A stretch of DNA of 64,000 bases from Zhongshania sp. GTDB taxonomy: Bacteria; Pseudomonadota; Gammaproteobacteria; Pseudomonadales; Spongiibacteraceae. The position numbers were made by a program, and so were the translations under genes. Of the stretch, positions 17,843 through 26,884 are shown piece by piece. The stretch spans positions 384,934-448,933 of the forward strand of contig NZ_JARGNU010000002.1 of the NCBI RefSeq assembly GCF_029212375.1. The letters run 5' to 3'. The notes under the pieces were generated by a model, which did not search any database, was not told where the DNA came from, and saw nothing but the letters and a program-made list of their open reading frames with translations. Each line of letters starts with the position of its first letter. Position 1 is the first letter of the stretch.

Positions 17843-19705
17843 TTAGCTCAGCAAGCTTGTGCTTAATTGAAAAACAAGAAATGAAGCGAGATAGGCTAAT
17901 GCAAACAGATAAAAAGTGGCAAAGCCCATCACTCGCCAAGAGTTAGTTTCGCGCCGAATAACGGCCAAGGTGGAGATACACTGCGGGGCAAATACGAACC
18001 ACGCAAGCAGCGATAGCGCGGTAGGTAGTGTCCATTGTTGGGCAATTAACTCGGTTAGTTGTTGGTTGACCATTTCGTTGCTGCCCGACATTGCATACAC
18101 CGTGGCCAGTGCAGATACAGCAACTTCGCGGGCAGCCATGCCTGGTATTAAAGCAATGCATATTTGCCAGTTAAACCCAATGGGTTCAAAAATAACTGAC
18201 ATCATATGGCCTAAGCGACCGGCAATACTGTAGTCGATAGCGGCGCCCATGTAGTCTGCGGGAGCGCTAGGAAACGTGCAAAATGCCCACAGCAGAACGG
18301 TGAGTGAAAAGATGATTCCGCCAACGCGTTTTAAAAATATATTACTTCGGTGCAATAGACCAATGCCTAAATCCCGAACCTTAGGGATGCGATAAGCGGG
18401 CAATTCCATTAAAAAGGCATGCTCGCTTTTATCTCGCTTTACCCATTTCATACTAAACGCCACTACTAAAGCGCTTAAAATGCCGGCTATATACAGGGTA
18501 AATAGCACTAATCCTTGAAGATTAAATAACCCCGCTACTTGCTGGCGGGGAATAAATGCCGAAATTAAAAGTGTGTAAACAGGGAGCCTAGCTGAGCAGG
18601 TCATTAAGGGGGCAACGAGTATGGTCGTTAATCTATCGCGTGGGTCTTGAATACTCCGAGTTGCCATTATGCCAGGTACGGCACAGGCAAAGCTCGACAG
18701 TAACGGAATAAATGCGCGGCCGGTGAGCCCAGCGCGAAACATTATTCTGTCCATGAGGTATGCTGCGCGGGGGAGGTAGCCAGATTCTTCTAAGAAAAGA
18801 ATGAACAGGAACAGAATTAATATTTGCGGTAGAAATATTAATACATTGCCCAGCCCTGCAATTATGCCGTCATTCACTAAACTGTAGAGCGCTGATTCCA
18901 CTGGGATTGGCGCTGTGACTAAGTTTCCAAATAAATTGACGCCTGCGGTTATGCCATCCATTAATGGGGCCGCCCACGAAAATACCGCTTGGAACATGAA
19001 AAATAAGATAAAGGAAAGAACAATTAGGCCAGTGATAGGGTGAAGGAGAATGCCGTCTAATTGGTCATCGAAACCACGATGCTTGTGTGTGCTATTTTGC
19101 GAAACGTAACGCGCCATAAGAGTATTGACGTGTTCATAGCGGGCTTCAATATTGAGATTATTGCTGTGCGCCGGTGTTGGCCAGTGCTGCTGTGCTAGCT
19201 GTGCTAGTAAATTAGCGGCACCGTCGCGCTGAGTTGCTATGGTTTCTAATATAGGTATGCCCAGCGCTTTAGTTAGGCCGATGGTATCTATATGAATGTT
19301 TTGTTTGCGAGCGCTGTCCATCATGTTTAGGGCTATTATCATTGGCCGACCTAGGTCGGCCAGCTCAAGCACAAAGCGCAAGTGTAGTCTTAGATTGGTT
19401 GCATCAATTACACAAACAATGAGCTCAGGCTGCGCCTCGCCTTTGTAGATCCCTTGTAACACATCGCGAGTAACGGCCTCGTCAGGACTGGTAGCAGATA
19501 GGCTGTAGGCGCCGGGTAAGTCTAGTACCTGAAAGCTAAGGTCTTCGTTGATTCGACAGTAACCTTCTTTGCGCTCAACGGTGACGCCGGCGTAATTGGC
19601 TACTTTTTGCTTACTACCAGTGAGCAGGTTGAATAGCGCAGTTTTCCCGCAATTGGGGTTTCCGACTAAAGCTACGCGATGAACTTGATTTGGGGTGCGG
19701 CTCAT
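17843..19705 (-). CDS. feoB: Ferrous iron transporter B
   Basis: Inner-membrane Fe(II) uptake protein of 620 residues, on the short side of the family (E. coli 773). The N-terminal GTPase domain has G1 GNPNCGKT, G3 DLPGAYSL and G4-like 'ALNMMD'. It is followed by a long linker and a polytopic membrane domain with the Gate motifs ('LPQILILFLFILFLEESGYLPRAAY', 'SSFACAVPGIMATR'). Its ATG overlaps the feoA stop by four bases, showing translational coupling. A Fur-box-like palindrome upstream of feoA points to repression by iron-loaded Fur. Confidence 0.96.
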   Translation of the reverse strand: MSRTPNQVHRVALVGNPNCGKTALFNLLTGSKQKVANYAGVTVERKEGYCRINEDLSFQVLDLPGAYSLSATSPDEAVTRDVLQGIYKGEAQPELIVCVIDATNLRLHLRFVLELADLGRPMIIALNMMDSARKQNIHIDTIGLTKALGIPILETIATQRDGAANLLAQLAQQHWPTPAHSNNLNIEARYEHVNTLMARYVSQNSTHKHRGFDDQLDGILLHPITGLIVLSFILFFMFQAVFSWAAPLMDGITAGVNLFGNLVTAPIPVESALYSLVNDGIIAGLGNVLIFLPQILILFLFILFLEESGYLPRAAYLMDRIMFRAGLTGRAFIPLLSSFACAVPGIMATRSIQDPRDRLTTILVAPLMTCSARLPVYTLLISAFIPRQQVAGLFNLQGLVLFTLYIAGILSALVVAFSMKWVKRDKSEHAFLMELPAYRIPKVRDLGIGLLHRSNIFLKRVGGIIFSLTVLLWAFCTFPSAPADYMGAAIDYSIAGRLGHMMSVIFEPIGFNWQICIALIPGMAAREVAVSALATVYAMSGSNEMVNQQLTELIAQQWTLPTALSLLAWFVFAPQCISTLAVIRRETNSWRVMGFATFYLFALAYLASFLVFQLSTSLLS

Positions 19706-19941
19706 ATTACTTCTTTAATTTGAATGCGCTCTGCCTCTTTCTTTCGTAGAGCAAAGCGAGTGTTGCCAACGCGGACAACCAAAGGAGAATCTTTGAAAAG
19801 ACCCCTAGCTAAAATTTTTACTGGGGCGTCAACCACAAAACCCAATTCACGCATGCGATGCGCGATAGGGTCTAGCTCACGGCTATTTCGTACTGAGACT
19901 ACGATTGCTTGACCGCCTTTTGGTAGCTCGGATAAGTTCAT
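19702..19941 (-). CDS. feoA: Ferrous iron transport protein A
   Basis: 79-residue SH3-like cytoplasmic partner of FeoB, normal length for the family. It contains 'DPIAHRMRELGFVVDAPVKIL' and the C-terminal 'VRVGNTRFALRKKEAERIQI' strands. It is the first gene of feoA-feoB-Cys-rich protein, with a 4-bp overlap into feoB. The ATG at 19941 lies 21 bases downstream of the Fur-box-like palindrome. Confidence 0.94.
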   Translation of the reverse strand: MNLSELPKGGQAIVVSVRNSRELDPIAHRMRELGFVVDAPVKILARGLFKDSPLVVRVGNTRFALRKKEAERIQIKEVI

Positions 19942-19962
19942 AATAAAGCTGCAACTGGCCGC

Positions 19963-19983
19963 TAATGAGAATGGGTCTCATTA
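19963..19983 (-). promoter_or_regulatory. Fur-box-like palindrome upstream of feoA
   Basis: Arms TAATGAGA (19963-19970) and TCTCATTA (19976-19983) are perfect inverted repeats around a five-base spacer. They resemble the 7-1-7 Fur consensus built on AATGATA/TATCATT half-sites. It sits just before feoA, a classic Fur target, so iron-dependent repression is expected. Confidence 0.75.
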
Positions 19984-20212
19984 TATTCCCTATGATAGCG
20001 AGTTACTACGGATATATTGTGTCTAGGTGTGTATTCGTCAACCTTAGTATTGGGCTTATTCGACTTTTTGGGAATACCAGAGGGTAGCGCGCCTAAGAGG
20101 CAGGATGCCAGATAGACCGGCTAAGTAGACGATAATACGAACAGCGTCATAACGCGCAGCAATTGGAAGAGCCCTCAAAATGCTTGAGTCAGTAGGGGCG
20201 GTGCTGTCATGG

Positions 20213-20617
20213 CTAAAATAGGTTTCCAGTTGCAAAAATACCGAGTGGATGGTGGGCGCGCGCTATGGATATTATTAACAAGTAGCTACTTAGGGCGGCG
20301 ATAAACGCAATAATTTGCTGGGAATGGGTGCGGCCTGCACGCAAGGCATATACGCCCAGTACGATATAAATGATTAGCATACTCAATTTTACGCTCAGCC
20401 AGTTATGTGAAACTGGATACTGATGTGTCATTTTCATGAGTAATAAACCGGTTGTGAGCAGAATACTGTCGTTAATGTAAGACAGCCGCGAGAGCGCTGG
20501 GTGATTACTTTGGGCGGATCTGGCAACCATTAGCAAACCGCGAAACGTAAACACGCCACCAGAGAGTAAAACGGTGGCGATATGTAGTAGTTTGATCTGT
20601 GGGTAGAATTCAATCAT
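20213..20617 (-). CDS. SirB2-family membrane protein
   Basis: 134 residues with four predicted transmembrane helices (about 10-30, 48-62, 73-92, 102-122), matching the SirB2 family in length and in 'IKLLHIATVLLSGGVFTFRGLLM' and 'WLSVKLSMLIIYIVLGVYALR'. The family name derives from a Salmonella invasion-gene regulator locus, but no biochemical role is established. It is a single gene with no clear operon partner. Confidence 0.88.
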   Translation of the reverse strand: MIEFYPQIKLLHIATVLLSGGVFTFRGLLMVARSAQSNHPALSRLSYINDSILLTTGLLLMKMTHQYPVSHNWLSVKLSMLIIYIVLGVYALRAGRTHSQQIIAFIAALSSYLLIISIARAHHPLGIFATGNLF

Positions 20618-20964
20618 GGCTGTTTGCGTCTCGTCGTATAGTTTAATTATGTTCCTACAGAGCGAATGCGGTCGATGATTTTAATGCAGAAACCATAACG
20701 GAGCCTGTAAATAATTCTGTGGAGCTGTTCGTGCTGCTTTACAGGTGATCATCTCTACGCTGAGTGTAACAGTCGAACGCAGGGCGGCGTCAGTGGACGA
20801 TGTTCTTACGGCATTAATCAAAATGCGGTAAAGCATTGCCAAGCTGTCAAGTAAAGTCATCAATCTGGCGTGAATGCCCGACTTAGTGGCGCTATTGCCC
20901 AAGCCAATATCCTTAATCCAGCTAGACTGAGCGGTACTTGTTTTTAACCCAATAGGTATTGGCA
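20618..20964. other. Intergenic region upstream of acyl-CoA dehydrogenase
   Basis: 347 bp containing the divergent upstream regions of the SirB2 gene and the acyl-CoA dehydrogenase. A - strand frame (20681-21073) crosses into the dehydrogenase gene and has no recognisable content, so I treat it as a shadow. No RNA gene or strong palindrome seen. Confidence 0.4.
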
Positions 20965-22140
20965 ATGTCCCTGAGTTTTGACAGTGCGCGTCTGCACAAC
21001 CCCTATTTACGTCCCGAGCACGAAGAATGGCGCACCCAGTTGCGCAGGTGGCTAAGCCGCGAGGTAGAGCCATTTTTGAACGATTGGGAAGAGGCGGGGC
21101 AGATACCCGCCAGTTTGTGGGCTAAGGCCGCCGAGATCGGTGTATTGCAGCTCAGCTACCCCGAGCAATACGGCGGTATCTCCGAGGGCATTGATCAGTG
21201 GCATATGAATATTGTAAGTGAGGAGTTTACCCGCGCGGGATCGGCGGGAGGCTTGGTGAGTAATTTACTGATTCACGGCATCGGTTTGCCGCCGGTATTA
21301 AATTACGGCAGCGATGAAATTAAGCAGTTGGTGGTGCCGCCGGTATTGGCGGGGGAAAAGCGAATTTCGCTGGGGATTACCGAGCCCTCGGGTGGTTCGG
21401 ATGTTGCGAATATTACCACCACCGCGGTGCGCGACGGCGACCACTATATTGTGAACGGCAGTAAAACCTTTATCTCTGGCGCCATGAATGCAGATTGGGT
21501 GTCGACTGCCGTGCGCACCGGTGGCGAAGGTGGTAAAGGCGTGTCGATGCTACTGATTCCCACCGATTTGCCTGGAGTGGGGCGCACGCCCTTAGATCGT
21601 AAGCAGGGTTGGTGCTGCGCCGATACCGGCAGTCTGTATTTTGACAATGTGCGGGTGCCGGTAGGCAATTTACTGGGTGAAGAGGGCAAGGGCTTCTGGG
21701 TGATTATGACAAACTTCAACCCCGAGCGTTTAAGCTTGGCGGTTACCATGGAAGCTGCGGCGCGCGCTTGCCTAGAAGACGCGGTAACGTGGGCGCAACA
21801 GCGCAAGACCTTTGGTAAGCGTTTGGCCGATCATCAAGTTATTCGCCATAAAATTGCCAGCATGAAACAGCGCATCAACGCCACCCAGACCTATTTGCAG
21901 TACCTTACCCAAGCCTATATTGAAGGCCGCTGTGATCCGGGTGATTTGGCCATGGCGAAAGTACAGGCCAGCGAGACCATGGAGTTTTGCGCCCGCGAGG
22001 CGAGTCAAATCCTTGGCGGCGCTAGCTATCTGCGGGGTAATCGGGTTGAGCGGTTTTATCGCGAAGTGCGAGTTAACGCGATTGGTGGCGGTTCTGAAGA
22101 AATTATGCGCGATCTTGCCGCCCGGCAGTACGGCCTGTAA
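20965..22140 (+). CDS. Acyl-CoA dehydrogenase
   Basis: FAD enzyme catalysing alpha-beta oxidation of an acyl-CoA thioester; 391 residues, standard length. Typical blocks are 'GITEPSGGSDVANITTTA', 'DNVRVPVGNLLGEEGKGFW' and C-terminal 'QILGGASYLRGNRVERFYREVRVNAIGGGSEEIMRDL'. The MCAD-type catalytic Glu position near the C-terminus reads Gly-Gly-Gly, as in long-chain/isovaleryl types where the base sits earlier in the chain. The first ATG (20965) is preferred over a TTG two codons upstream. It begins a run acd-gst-acd-CMD, a probable lipid or side-chain degradation unit; the substrate is unknown. Confidence 0.93.
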   Translation: MSLSFDSARLHNPYLRPEHEEWRTQLRRWLSREVEPFLNDWEEAGQIPASLWAKAAEIGVLQLSYPEQYGGISEGIDQWHMNIVSEEFTRAGSAGGLVSNLLIHGIGLPPVLNYGSDEIKQLVVPPVLAGEKRISLGITEPSGGSDVANITTTAVRDGDHYIVNGSKTFISGAMNADWVSTAVRTGGEGGKGVSMLLIPTDLPGVGRTPLDRKQGWCCADTGSLYFDNVRVPVGNLLGEEGKGFWVIMTNFNPERLSLAVTMEAAARACLEDAVTWAQQRKTFGKRLADHQVIRHKIASMKQRINATQTYLQYLTQAYIEGRCDPGDLAMAKVQASETMEFCAREASQILGGASYLRGNRVERFYREVRVNAIGGGSEEIMRDLAARQYGL

Positions 22141-22162
22141 GCCAATATAAAAAGGATAAACA

Positions 22163-22870
22163 ATGAGCGAACACAATCATCTACAAAGCAAACAGCGACC
22201 AAAGTTGTGGCATTGCTACACTTCCCGTTCACTACGTGCCCTGTGGGCGCTAGAAGAAATGGGTATAGATTATGAACTAGAGACCTTGCCATTTCCGCCC
22301 CGCATGTTTGCGCGAGAATTTTTAGAGCTTAATTCACTGGGTACAGTGCCGTATTTTGTCGACGGCGACACCCACATGACCGAGTCTTCGGCGATTGGCT
22401 TGTATTTGGTTGAGCGCTACCAGCGCTATGATTTTGGTTTAAAAGCCGATCACCCCGAATACGGCGATTATTTAAACTGGCTGTTTCACAGCGATGCCAC
22501 CTTAACCTTTCCGCAAACGCTGGTGCTGCGCTACTCCCAGTTAGAGCCGCCGGAGCGCCGCCAGCCCCAGGTGGTAGAAGACTATTACAAATGGTTTTTG
22601 GCGCGGCTTAAACGTCTTAATAGTCATATTGTTGGTCGAGAGTTCCTCTGCGATGAGCGCTTTACCGTCGCCGATATTGCGGTGGTGTTTGCCCTTTATT
22701 TGGGTGATGGCTTGGGCTTGTCACAATTCTATGAACCGCAGGTGTTGGACTATTATCAGCGCATGAGTGCGCGGCCAGCGTTTCAAAAAGTGGAGCCGAT
22801 AGGCAAAGAGCAGTCGCTATTTTCGCCTACGCCATACCCCTTCGAAAACGTCCCCAATTTATTTGGCTAA
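22163..22870 (+). CDS. Glutathione S-transferase family protein
   Basis: 235 residues. An N-terminal thioredoxin-like GST domain ('KLWHCYTSRSLRALWALEEMGIDYELE', 'LNSLGTVPYFVDGD', 'ESSAIGLYLVERY') is followed by an all-helical C-terminal domain ('FLCDERFTVADIAVVFAL'). It conjugates or isomerises with glutathione; the substrate is unknown. It is 22 bp after the first acyl-CoA dehydrogenase with AGGA before the ATG, so it is in the same operon and may handle an electrophilic intermediate of that pathway. Confidence 0.92.
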   Translation: MSEHNHLQSKQRPKLWHCYTSRSLRALWALEEMGIDYELETLPFPPRMFAREFLELNSLGTVPYFVDGDTHMTESSAIGLYLVERYQRYDFGLKADHPEYGDYLNWLFHSDATLTFPQTLVLRYSQLEPPERRQPQVVEDYYKWFLARLKRLNSHIVGREFLCDERFTVADIAVVFALYLGDGLGLSQFYEPQVLDYYQRMSARPAFQKVEPIGKEQSLFSPTPYPFENVPNLFG

Positions 22871-22907
22871 TACCTTTAACGCATTGTAAAAATAATACGG
22901 AGTTACT

Positions 22908-24065
22908 ATGAAATTTAGTGAAGAACACAATGCCATCCGGCAAACCATTGCCCGCTTTATCGATACTGAAATTAATCCCTATGCCGATCAGTGGGAAGCA
23001 GACGGTATTTTCCCCGCCCACGAGCTGTTTAAAAAAATGGGTAATCTGGGTCTGCTTGGCATTGCGAAACCGGTCGAGTACGGCGGCATGGGCTTGGATT
23101 ACAGCTACCAAATAGTGTTTTCTGAGGAGCTAGGGCGTATTGCCAGCGGTGGCGTGTCAATGGGGATTGGCGTGCAAACCGATATGGCGACACCAGCTTT
23201 GGCGCGCTTTGGTAGCGACGAGCTGCGCCGCGAATTCTTGGTGCCCGCCATTGCGGGCGACGCGGTATTCTCTATTGCGGTAAGTGAGCCCCACGCCGGT
23301 TCAGACGTGGCGGCCATAAAAACCACGGCTAAAAAAGACGGCGGCGACTACGTTATTAACGGCTCCAAAATGTGGATTACCAACTCCACTCAGGCCGACT
23401 ATTTATGCCTGCTGGCCAATACCAGCGACGACAAGCCACATCTGAATAAATCGTTAATTGTGGTGCCCACTAATACACCTGGTATCTCCTTCTCCGAGCG
23501 CCTTAATAAGCTTGGTATGCGCTCATCAGACACGGCTCAAGTGTTTTTCGACAATGTGCGGGTACCTCAGCGCAATCTAATTGGCGAAGAGGGCCACGGC
23601 TTTATCTACCAGATGCTGCAATTTCAAGAAGAGCGCTTATTCGCTGCGGCGGGTGGTTTGAAAGGTATGGAAGACTGCATTAACAACACCATTGAATACA
23701 CCCGCGAACGGCAGATTTTTGGTAAATCGGTACTCGACAATCAAGTGGTGCATTTCCGCATGGCAGAATTGCAGACCGAGGTCGAAGCCCTGCGCGCGCT
23801 GGTATACAACGCAGTAGAAGGCTATATCGACGGCGAAGACGTTACCCGCAAGGCTTCTATGGCTAAATTAAAAGTGGGGCGTCTGCTGCGCGAAGTCTCC
23901 GACAGCTGTATGCAGTACTGGGGCGGCATGGGATATATGTGGGACAACCCAGTTGCCCGCGCCTATCGCGACAGCCGTTTAACGTCTATCGGCGGCGGCG
24001 CCGACGAGGTAATGCTCAGTATTATCTGCAAAACCATGGGGATATTGCCCAGTAATAAGAAATAG
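22908..24065 (+). CDS. Acyl-CoA dehydrogenase
   Basis: Second acyl-CoA dehydrogenase of the cluster, 385 residues. It shows 'AVSEPHAGSDVAAIKTTA', 'MWITNSTQADYLCLLANT', 'DNVRVPQRNLIGEEGHGF' and 'QYWGGMGYMWDNPVARAYRDSRLTSIGGGADEVM'. The near-C-terminal position again lacks the MCAD-type Glu. GGAG precedes the ATG. It lies 37 bp after the GST gene, and its sequence differs clearly from the first dehydrogenase, which suggests two successive or chain-length-specific steps. Substrate not assignable. Confidence 0.93.
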   Translation: MKFSEEHNAIRQTIARFIDTEINPYADQWEADGIFPAHELFKKMGNLGLLGIAKPVEYGGMGLDYSYQIVFSEELGRIASGGVSMGIGVQTDMATPALARFGSDELRREFLVPAIAGDAVFSIAVSEPHAGSDVAAIKTTAKKDGGDYVINGSKMWITNSTQADYLCLLANTSDDKPHLNKSLIVVPTNTPGISFSERLNKLGMRSSDTAQVFFDNVRVPQRNLIGEEGHGFIYQMLQFQEERLFAAAGGLKGMEDCINNTIEYTRERQIFGKSVLDNQVVHFRMAELQTEVEALRALVYNAVEGYIDGEDVTRKASMAKLKVGRLLREVSDSCMQYWGGMGYMWDNPVARAYRDSRLTSIGGGADEVMLSIICKTMGILPSNKK

Positions 24066-24181
24066 CCGTAAACCTTAGGCCCTGCCAAATTTGGTTCTTA
24101 TCTTTGGCTTTGCGTTAGATTTCATGACTCGGCGATTCGCAGTAGTATTGCCTCTGCAAACCAGAGATGAGTGGAAAGCGC

Positions 24182-24559
24182 ATGAGTATTGAAGATCAAA
24201 AAGCCGGTGAAATAATTCGTCGCCAAGTTATGGGTAGCGCCCACGTGGATACCTCGCTGGGCAATGCCAGCGATTTTGACATGCCCTTGCAAGAGGCCGC
24301 CATGGAACACGCTTGGGGTGGAGTTTGGACGCGCGATGGTCTAGACCTTAAGGCCCGCAGCATTGTTACGGTGTCTATGCTAATAGCGCTACACGCGCAG
24401 GGGGAGCTGAAAGGACATGTGCGTGGGGCGCTTAATAACGGCGTTAGCCCAGAAGAAATACGCGAGATTGTTATGCATGCGGCAGCGTATTGTGGCTACC
24501 CAGCGGCCTTGTCTGCCATGCGCGTGGCAAAAGAAGTTGTTGATACTTACGAGGCTTAA
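24182..24559 (+). CDS. Carboxymuconolactone decarboxylase (CMD/AhpD-like) family protein
   Basis: 125 residues, all-helical CMD fold: 'WGGVWTRDGLDLKARSIVTVSMLIALHAQGELKGHVRGALNNGVSPEEIREIVMHAAAYCGYPAALSAMRVAKEV'. The family includes PcaC and AhpD-like peroxidase partners. A single Cys (in AAYCGYP) without a CxxC makes an AhpD-type redox role unlikely. Start at 24182 is chosen for GGAA eight bases upstream; an in-frame ATG at 24167 would add five residues. It follows the acyl-CoA dehydrogenases at a distance of about 115 bp and may belong to the same pathway. Confidence 0.88.
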   Translation: MSIEDQKAGEIIRRQVMGSAHVDTSLGNASDFDMPLQEAAMEHAWGGVWTRDGLDLKARSIVTVSMLIALHAQGELKGHVRGALNNGVSPEEIREIVMHAAAYCGYPAALSAMRVAKEVVDTYEA

Positions 24560-24639
24560 TGGCGCTTATTAAAGGAAGGCGGCCGTGTTTTACAAGCTCG
24601 GGCGCCTTATTTTGGTAGGCAAGTTGCGCCTAACATTCC

Positions 24640-24885
24640 TTATTGCACAATAAACTTAAGAGCCAGTTGCGATGTTACAAAACAGATAAGAAAAAAGATG
24701 GCCATTGCCGATAGTCCAGCAAACAGTATTGGCAAGGGGTTGGTTTCTGCCGAGTCCATTAATTGCTTGCGTCCCGATTTATTTTGAAGCGCAAATAATA
24801 ATGAAATGCCCTGCTTAAGCGTTTCAAAGACGCTAAGAGACTTAGGCTTGGCAGTGGTAATGTCTTCTTGTTTCATAATAGCCAT
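24640..24885 (-). CDS. DUF2970 family small membrane protein
   Basis: 81 residues. An amphipathic segment ('SVFETLKQGISLLFALQNKSGRKQLMDSA') is followed by one C-terminal transmembrane helix ('LPILFAGLSAMAIFFLICFVTSQLAL'), the pattern of the DUF2970 family widespread in proteobacteria. Function unknown. It is a single gene convergent with the CMD gene. Confidence 0.85.
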   Translation of the reverse strand: MAIMKQEDITTAKPKSLSVFETLKQGISLLFALQNKSGRKQLMDSAETNPLPILFAGLSAMAIFFLICFVTSQLALKFIVQ

Positions 24886-25042
24886 ATTCTCCTGTGCTGC
24901 GATGGGCCTAATTATACCGCAGTCGAGCTATTTTAGGGGAAACAGTTACCGATCCAGTATATTCTGTCATTTTAGATGCTTAGTGCTTGAATTACATATA
25001 ATTCTTGCTTGGAACTTGGCTTGACCATTGCGTGGCATAGAA

Positions 25043-25489
25043 ATGAAAATGTGGTATATCCCCATTGTGTTGTTAGTTGCGGGCTTGGCTTACTCCTACT
25101 GGTTTGGCTATACGCCGCCGCTAATTGCGTTGGTCTATTTTATTGCCAGCGTGATTTCCTACGGTTTATATGCCAAAGATAAAATGGCTGCCACCAATGG
25201 CCGGTGGCGAGTGCCGGAAAATACCTTACACATTTCGGCATTAATGTGTGGTTGGCCCGGTGCAATTATTGGCCAACAAAGGCTTCGCCATAAAACCAAG
25301 AAAGTCAGTTTTCGGGGGGTATTTGTTATTACCCTCTTTATAAACATTAGCCTGCTTGGCTGGCTACATACACTGGAAGGTTCGCAGAAAATCCAGTGCA
25401 GTATCAATAAGATGGAGGCTTGGGCCGCTAATCAACTTGGTGGCCATAACAGCGTTACGGTTTTATTCAATTTAATGCGATTTCACTAG
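25043..25489 (+). CDS. DUF1294 domain membrane protein
   Basis: 148 residues with transmembrane helices at about 5-17, 22-42 and 93-110. It carries the DUF1294 hallmarks 'YAKDKMAATNGRWRVPENTLHISALMCGWPGA' and 'GQQRLRHKTKKVSF'. No function is known for the domain; in many bacteria it is fused to a cold-shock domain, which is absent here. Start is uncertain among a TTG at 25028 and ATGs at 25043 and 25049. Confidence 0.88.
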   Translation: MKMWYIPIVLLVAGLAYSYWFGYTPPLIALVYFIASVISYGLYAKDKMAATNGRWRVPENTLHISALMCGWPGAIIGQQRLRHKTKKVSFRGVFVITLFINISLLGWLHTLEGSQKIQCSINKMEAWAANQLGGHNSVTVLFNLMRFH

Positions 25490-25523
25490 CGACTTAGAGT
25501 TGAGAGCGGAACTCGCGTAAAGC

Positions 25524-25565
25524 TTAGGGCTTAGGGCTTAGGGGTTAGGGCTTAGGGGTTAGGGC
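25524..25565 (+). repeat. Six exact-length 7-bp tandem repeats, TTAGGG(C/G)
   Basis: Six head-to-tail heptamers, four TTAGGGC and two TTAGGGG, fill 42 bases exactly. They lie in the 171-bp gap between the DUF1294 gene and the nitronate monooxygenase gene. The unit recalls telomere repeats but the period is seven, and it is most simply a slippage-prone microsatellite. Confidence 0.9.
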
Positions 25566-25660
25566 TGCTGATAAGCACGCATCCACATTTATACTGTGCA
25601 GAACCGCTAGCGCTAGTACCCTAAGTTCTCGGTTTCGGTGTTTTTTGTATGAGGCAAAGC

Positions 25661-26710
25661 ATGAATATAATGGAACTGCTCGGTGTGGAGCTGCCGATCA
25701 TTCAAGCGCCAATGGCGGGAGTGCAAGGCCATGCGCTTGCGGTTGCTGTGTCAAACGCCGGTGGCCTCGGTTCGCTGCCCTGCGCCATGTTAAGTCCTGA
25801 CGCACTGCGTGCAGAATTAAGCGCCATTAAGCAGCAAACCGCCAAACCTTATAACGTCAATTTCTTTTGTCATATTCCGCCCACGCCAAATCCAGAGTGC
25901 GAAAGGCAATGGCTACAAACCCTTGCGCCGTATTACATTGAGCTTGGTATAGATGTGCATTCTATTGCTGCGCAAGCCGGTCGCAGGCCGTTCAGCAATG
26001 AGGCCGCCGACATACTAGACGAATTTAAACCACCAGTAGTGAGTTTTCATTTTGGCCTGCCCGCGCCAGCGCTAATGGCGCGCATACGCGGTTGGGGTGG
26101 AAAAATTATTTCAACTGCAACAACGGTCGGTGAGGCGCGCTGGCTAGAAGCCCGCGGCGTAGACGCTGTCATCGCCCAGGGCTTAGAGGCGGGTGGGCAT
26201 CGCGGTAGCTTCTTGGCGCGCGACATAAGCACTCAGGTCGGTACTTTCGCCTTGTTGCCGCAGGTTGTTCAAGCTGTGAAAGTTCCCGTTATTGCCGCCG
26301 GCGGCATTGCCGACAGCAAGGGTGTTGCTGCCGCTATCGGCCTTGGCGCGACTGCTGCCCAACTCGGCACCACCTATCTACTCTGCCCAGAAGCCACCAC
26401 CAGCCCAATACACCGCGCAGCTCTGCAAAGCGACGCCGCCCGCGTCACTGCGCTTACCAATCTATTCAGCGGTGGCCCAGCGCGGGGCATTGTAAATCGG
26501 CTAATGCGTGAGCTGGGGCCAATAAACTCTGCAGCCCCGGATTTCCCCCTAGCAAGCACAGCCATTGCGCCACTCCGAGCCAAGGCAGAAAGCCAAGGTA
26601 GTGGTGATTTTTCGCCGCTGTGGGCAGGGCAGAATACGAGCGCTTGCAAGGAGATTTCAGCACTGCTGCTTACGCGAGAGCTGGTGGATTTGGTCAGCGA
26701 TGCCCCTTAA
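25661..26710 (+). CDS. Nitronate monooxygenase / 2-nitropropane dioxygenase family flavoprotein
   Basis: FMN-dependent TIM-barrel enzyme of 349 residues. N-terminal 'LPIIQAPMAGVQGHALAVAVSNAGGLGSLP', then 'VDAVIAQGLEAGGHRGSF' with the family's active-site His, then the phosphate-binding 'VPVIAAGGIADSKGVAAAIGLGATAAQLGT'. It oxidises alkyl nitronates (for example propionate-3-nitronate) with O2. Start at 25661 is chosen because AGGCAAAG lies just upstream. It is a monocistronic-looking gene next to the heptamer repeat. Confidence 0.9.
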   Translation: MNIMELLGVELPIIQAPMAGVQGHALAVAVSNAGGLGSLPCAMLSPDALRAELSAIKQQTAKPYNVNFFCHIPPTPNPECERQWLQTLAPYYIELGIDVHSIAAQAGRRPFSNEAADILDEFKPPVVSFHFGLPAPALMARIRGWGGKIISTATTVGEARWLEARGVDAVIAQGLEAGGHRGSFLARDISTQVGTFALLPQVVQAVKVPVIAAGGIADSKGVAAAIGLGATAAQLGTTYLLCPEATTSPIHRAALQSDAARVTALTNLFSGGPARGIVNRLMRELGPINSAAPDFPLASTAIAPLRAKAESQGSGDFSPLWAGQNTSACKEISALLLTRELVDLVSDAP

Positions 26711-26884
26711 GTTTTCTGCTTTTTTACGGGTTCAAGTGTTGTAATACAAGTTTTAAAGATACTGTGAAACACAAACTTGTTGCACCGTATGGGTGTATTT
26801 ATTGGTTATCTATGTAAGAAAAATGCTGATTTGTGATGCGAGCGTCAACGTTATCAGTCAACGTCAGGCTTCAAACAGGATTTT

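Noticed and set aside
20681..21073. 130-codon - strand frame overlapping the acyl-CoA dehydrogenase start
   Set aside because: Much of it is antisense to the dehydrogenase, and the rest shows no recognisable domain.
25524..25565. Telomere or CRISPR interpretation of the TTAGGG repeats
   Set aside because: The period is seven with no spacers, and genes continue on both sides; it is a short microsatellite, not a chromosome end or array.
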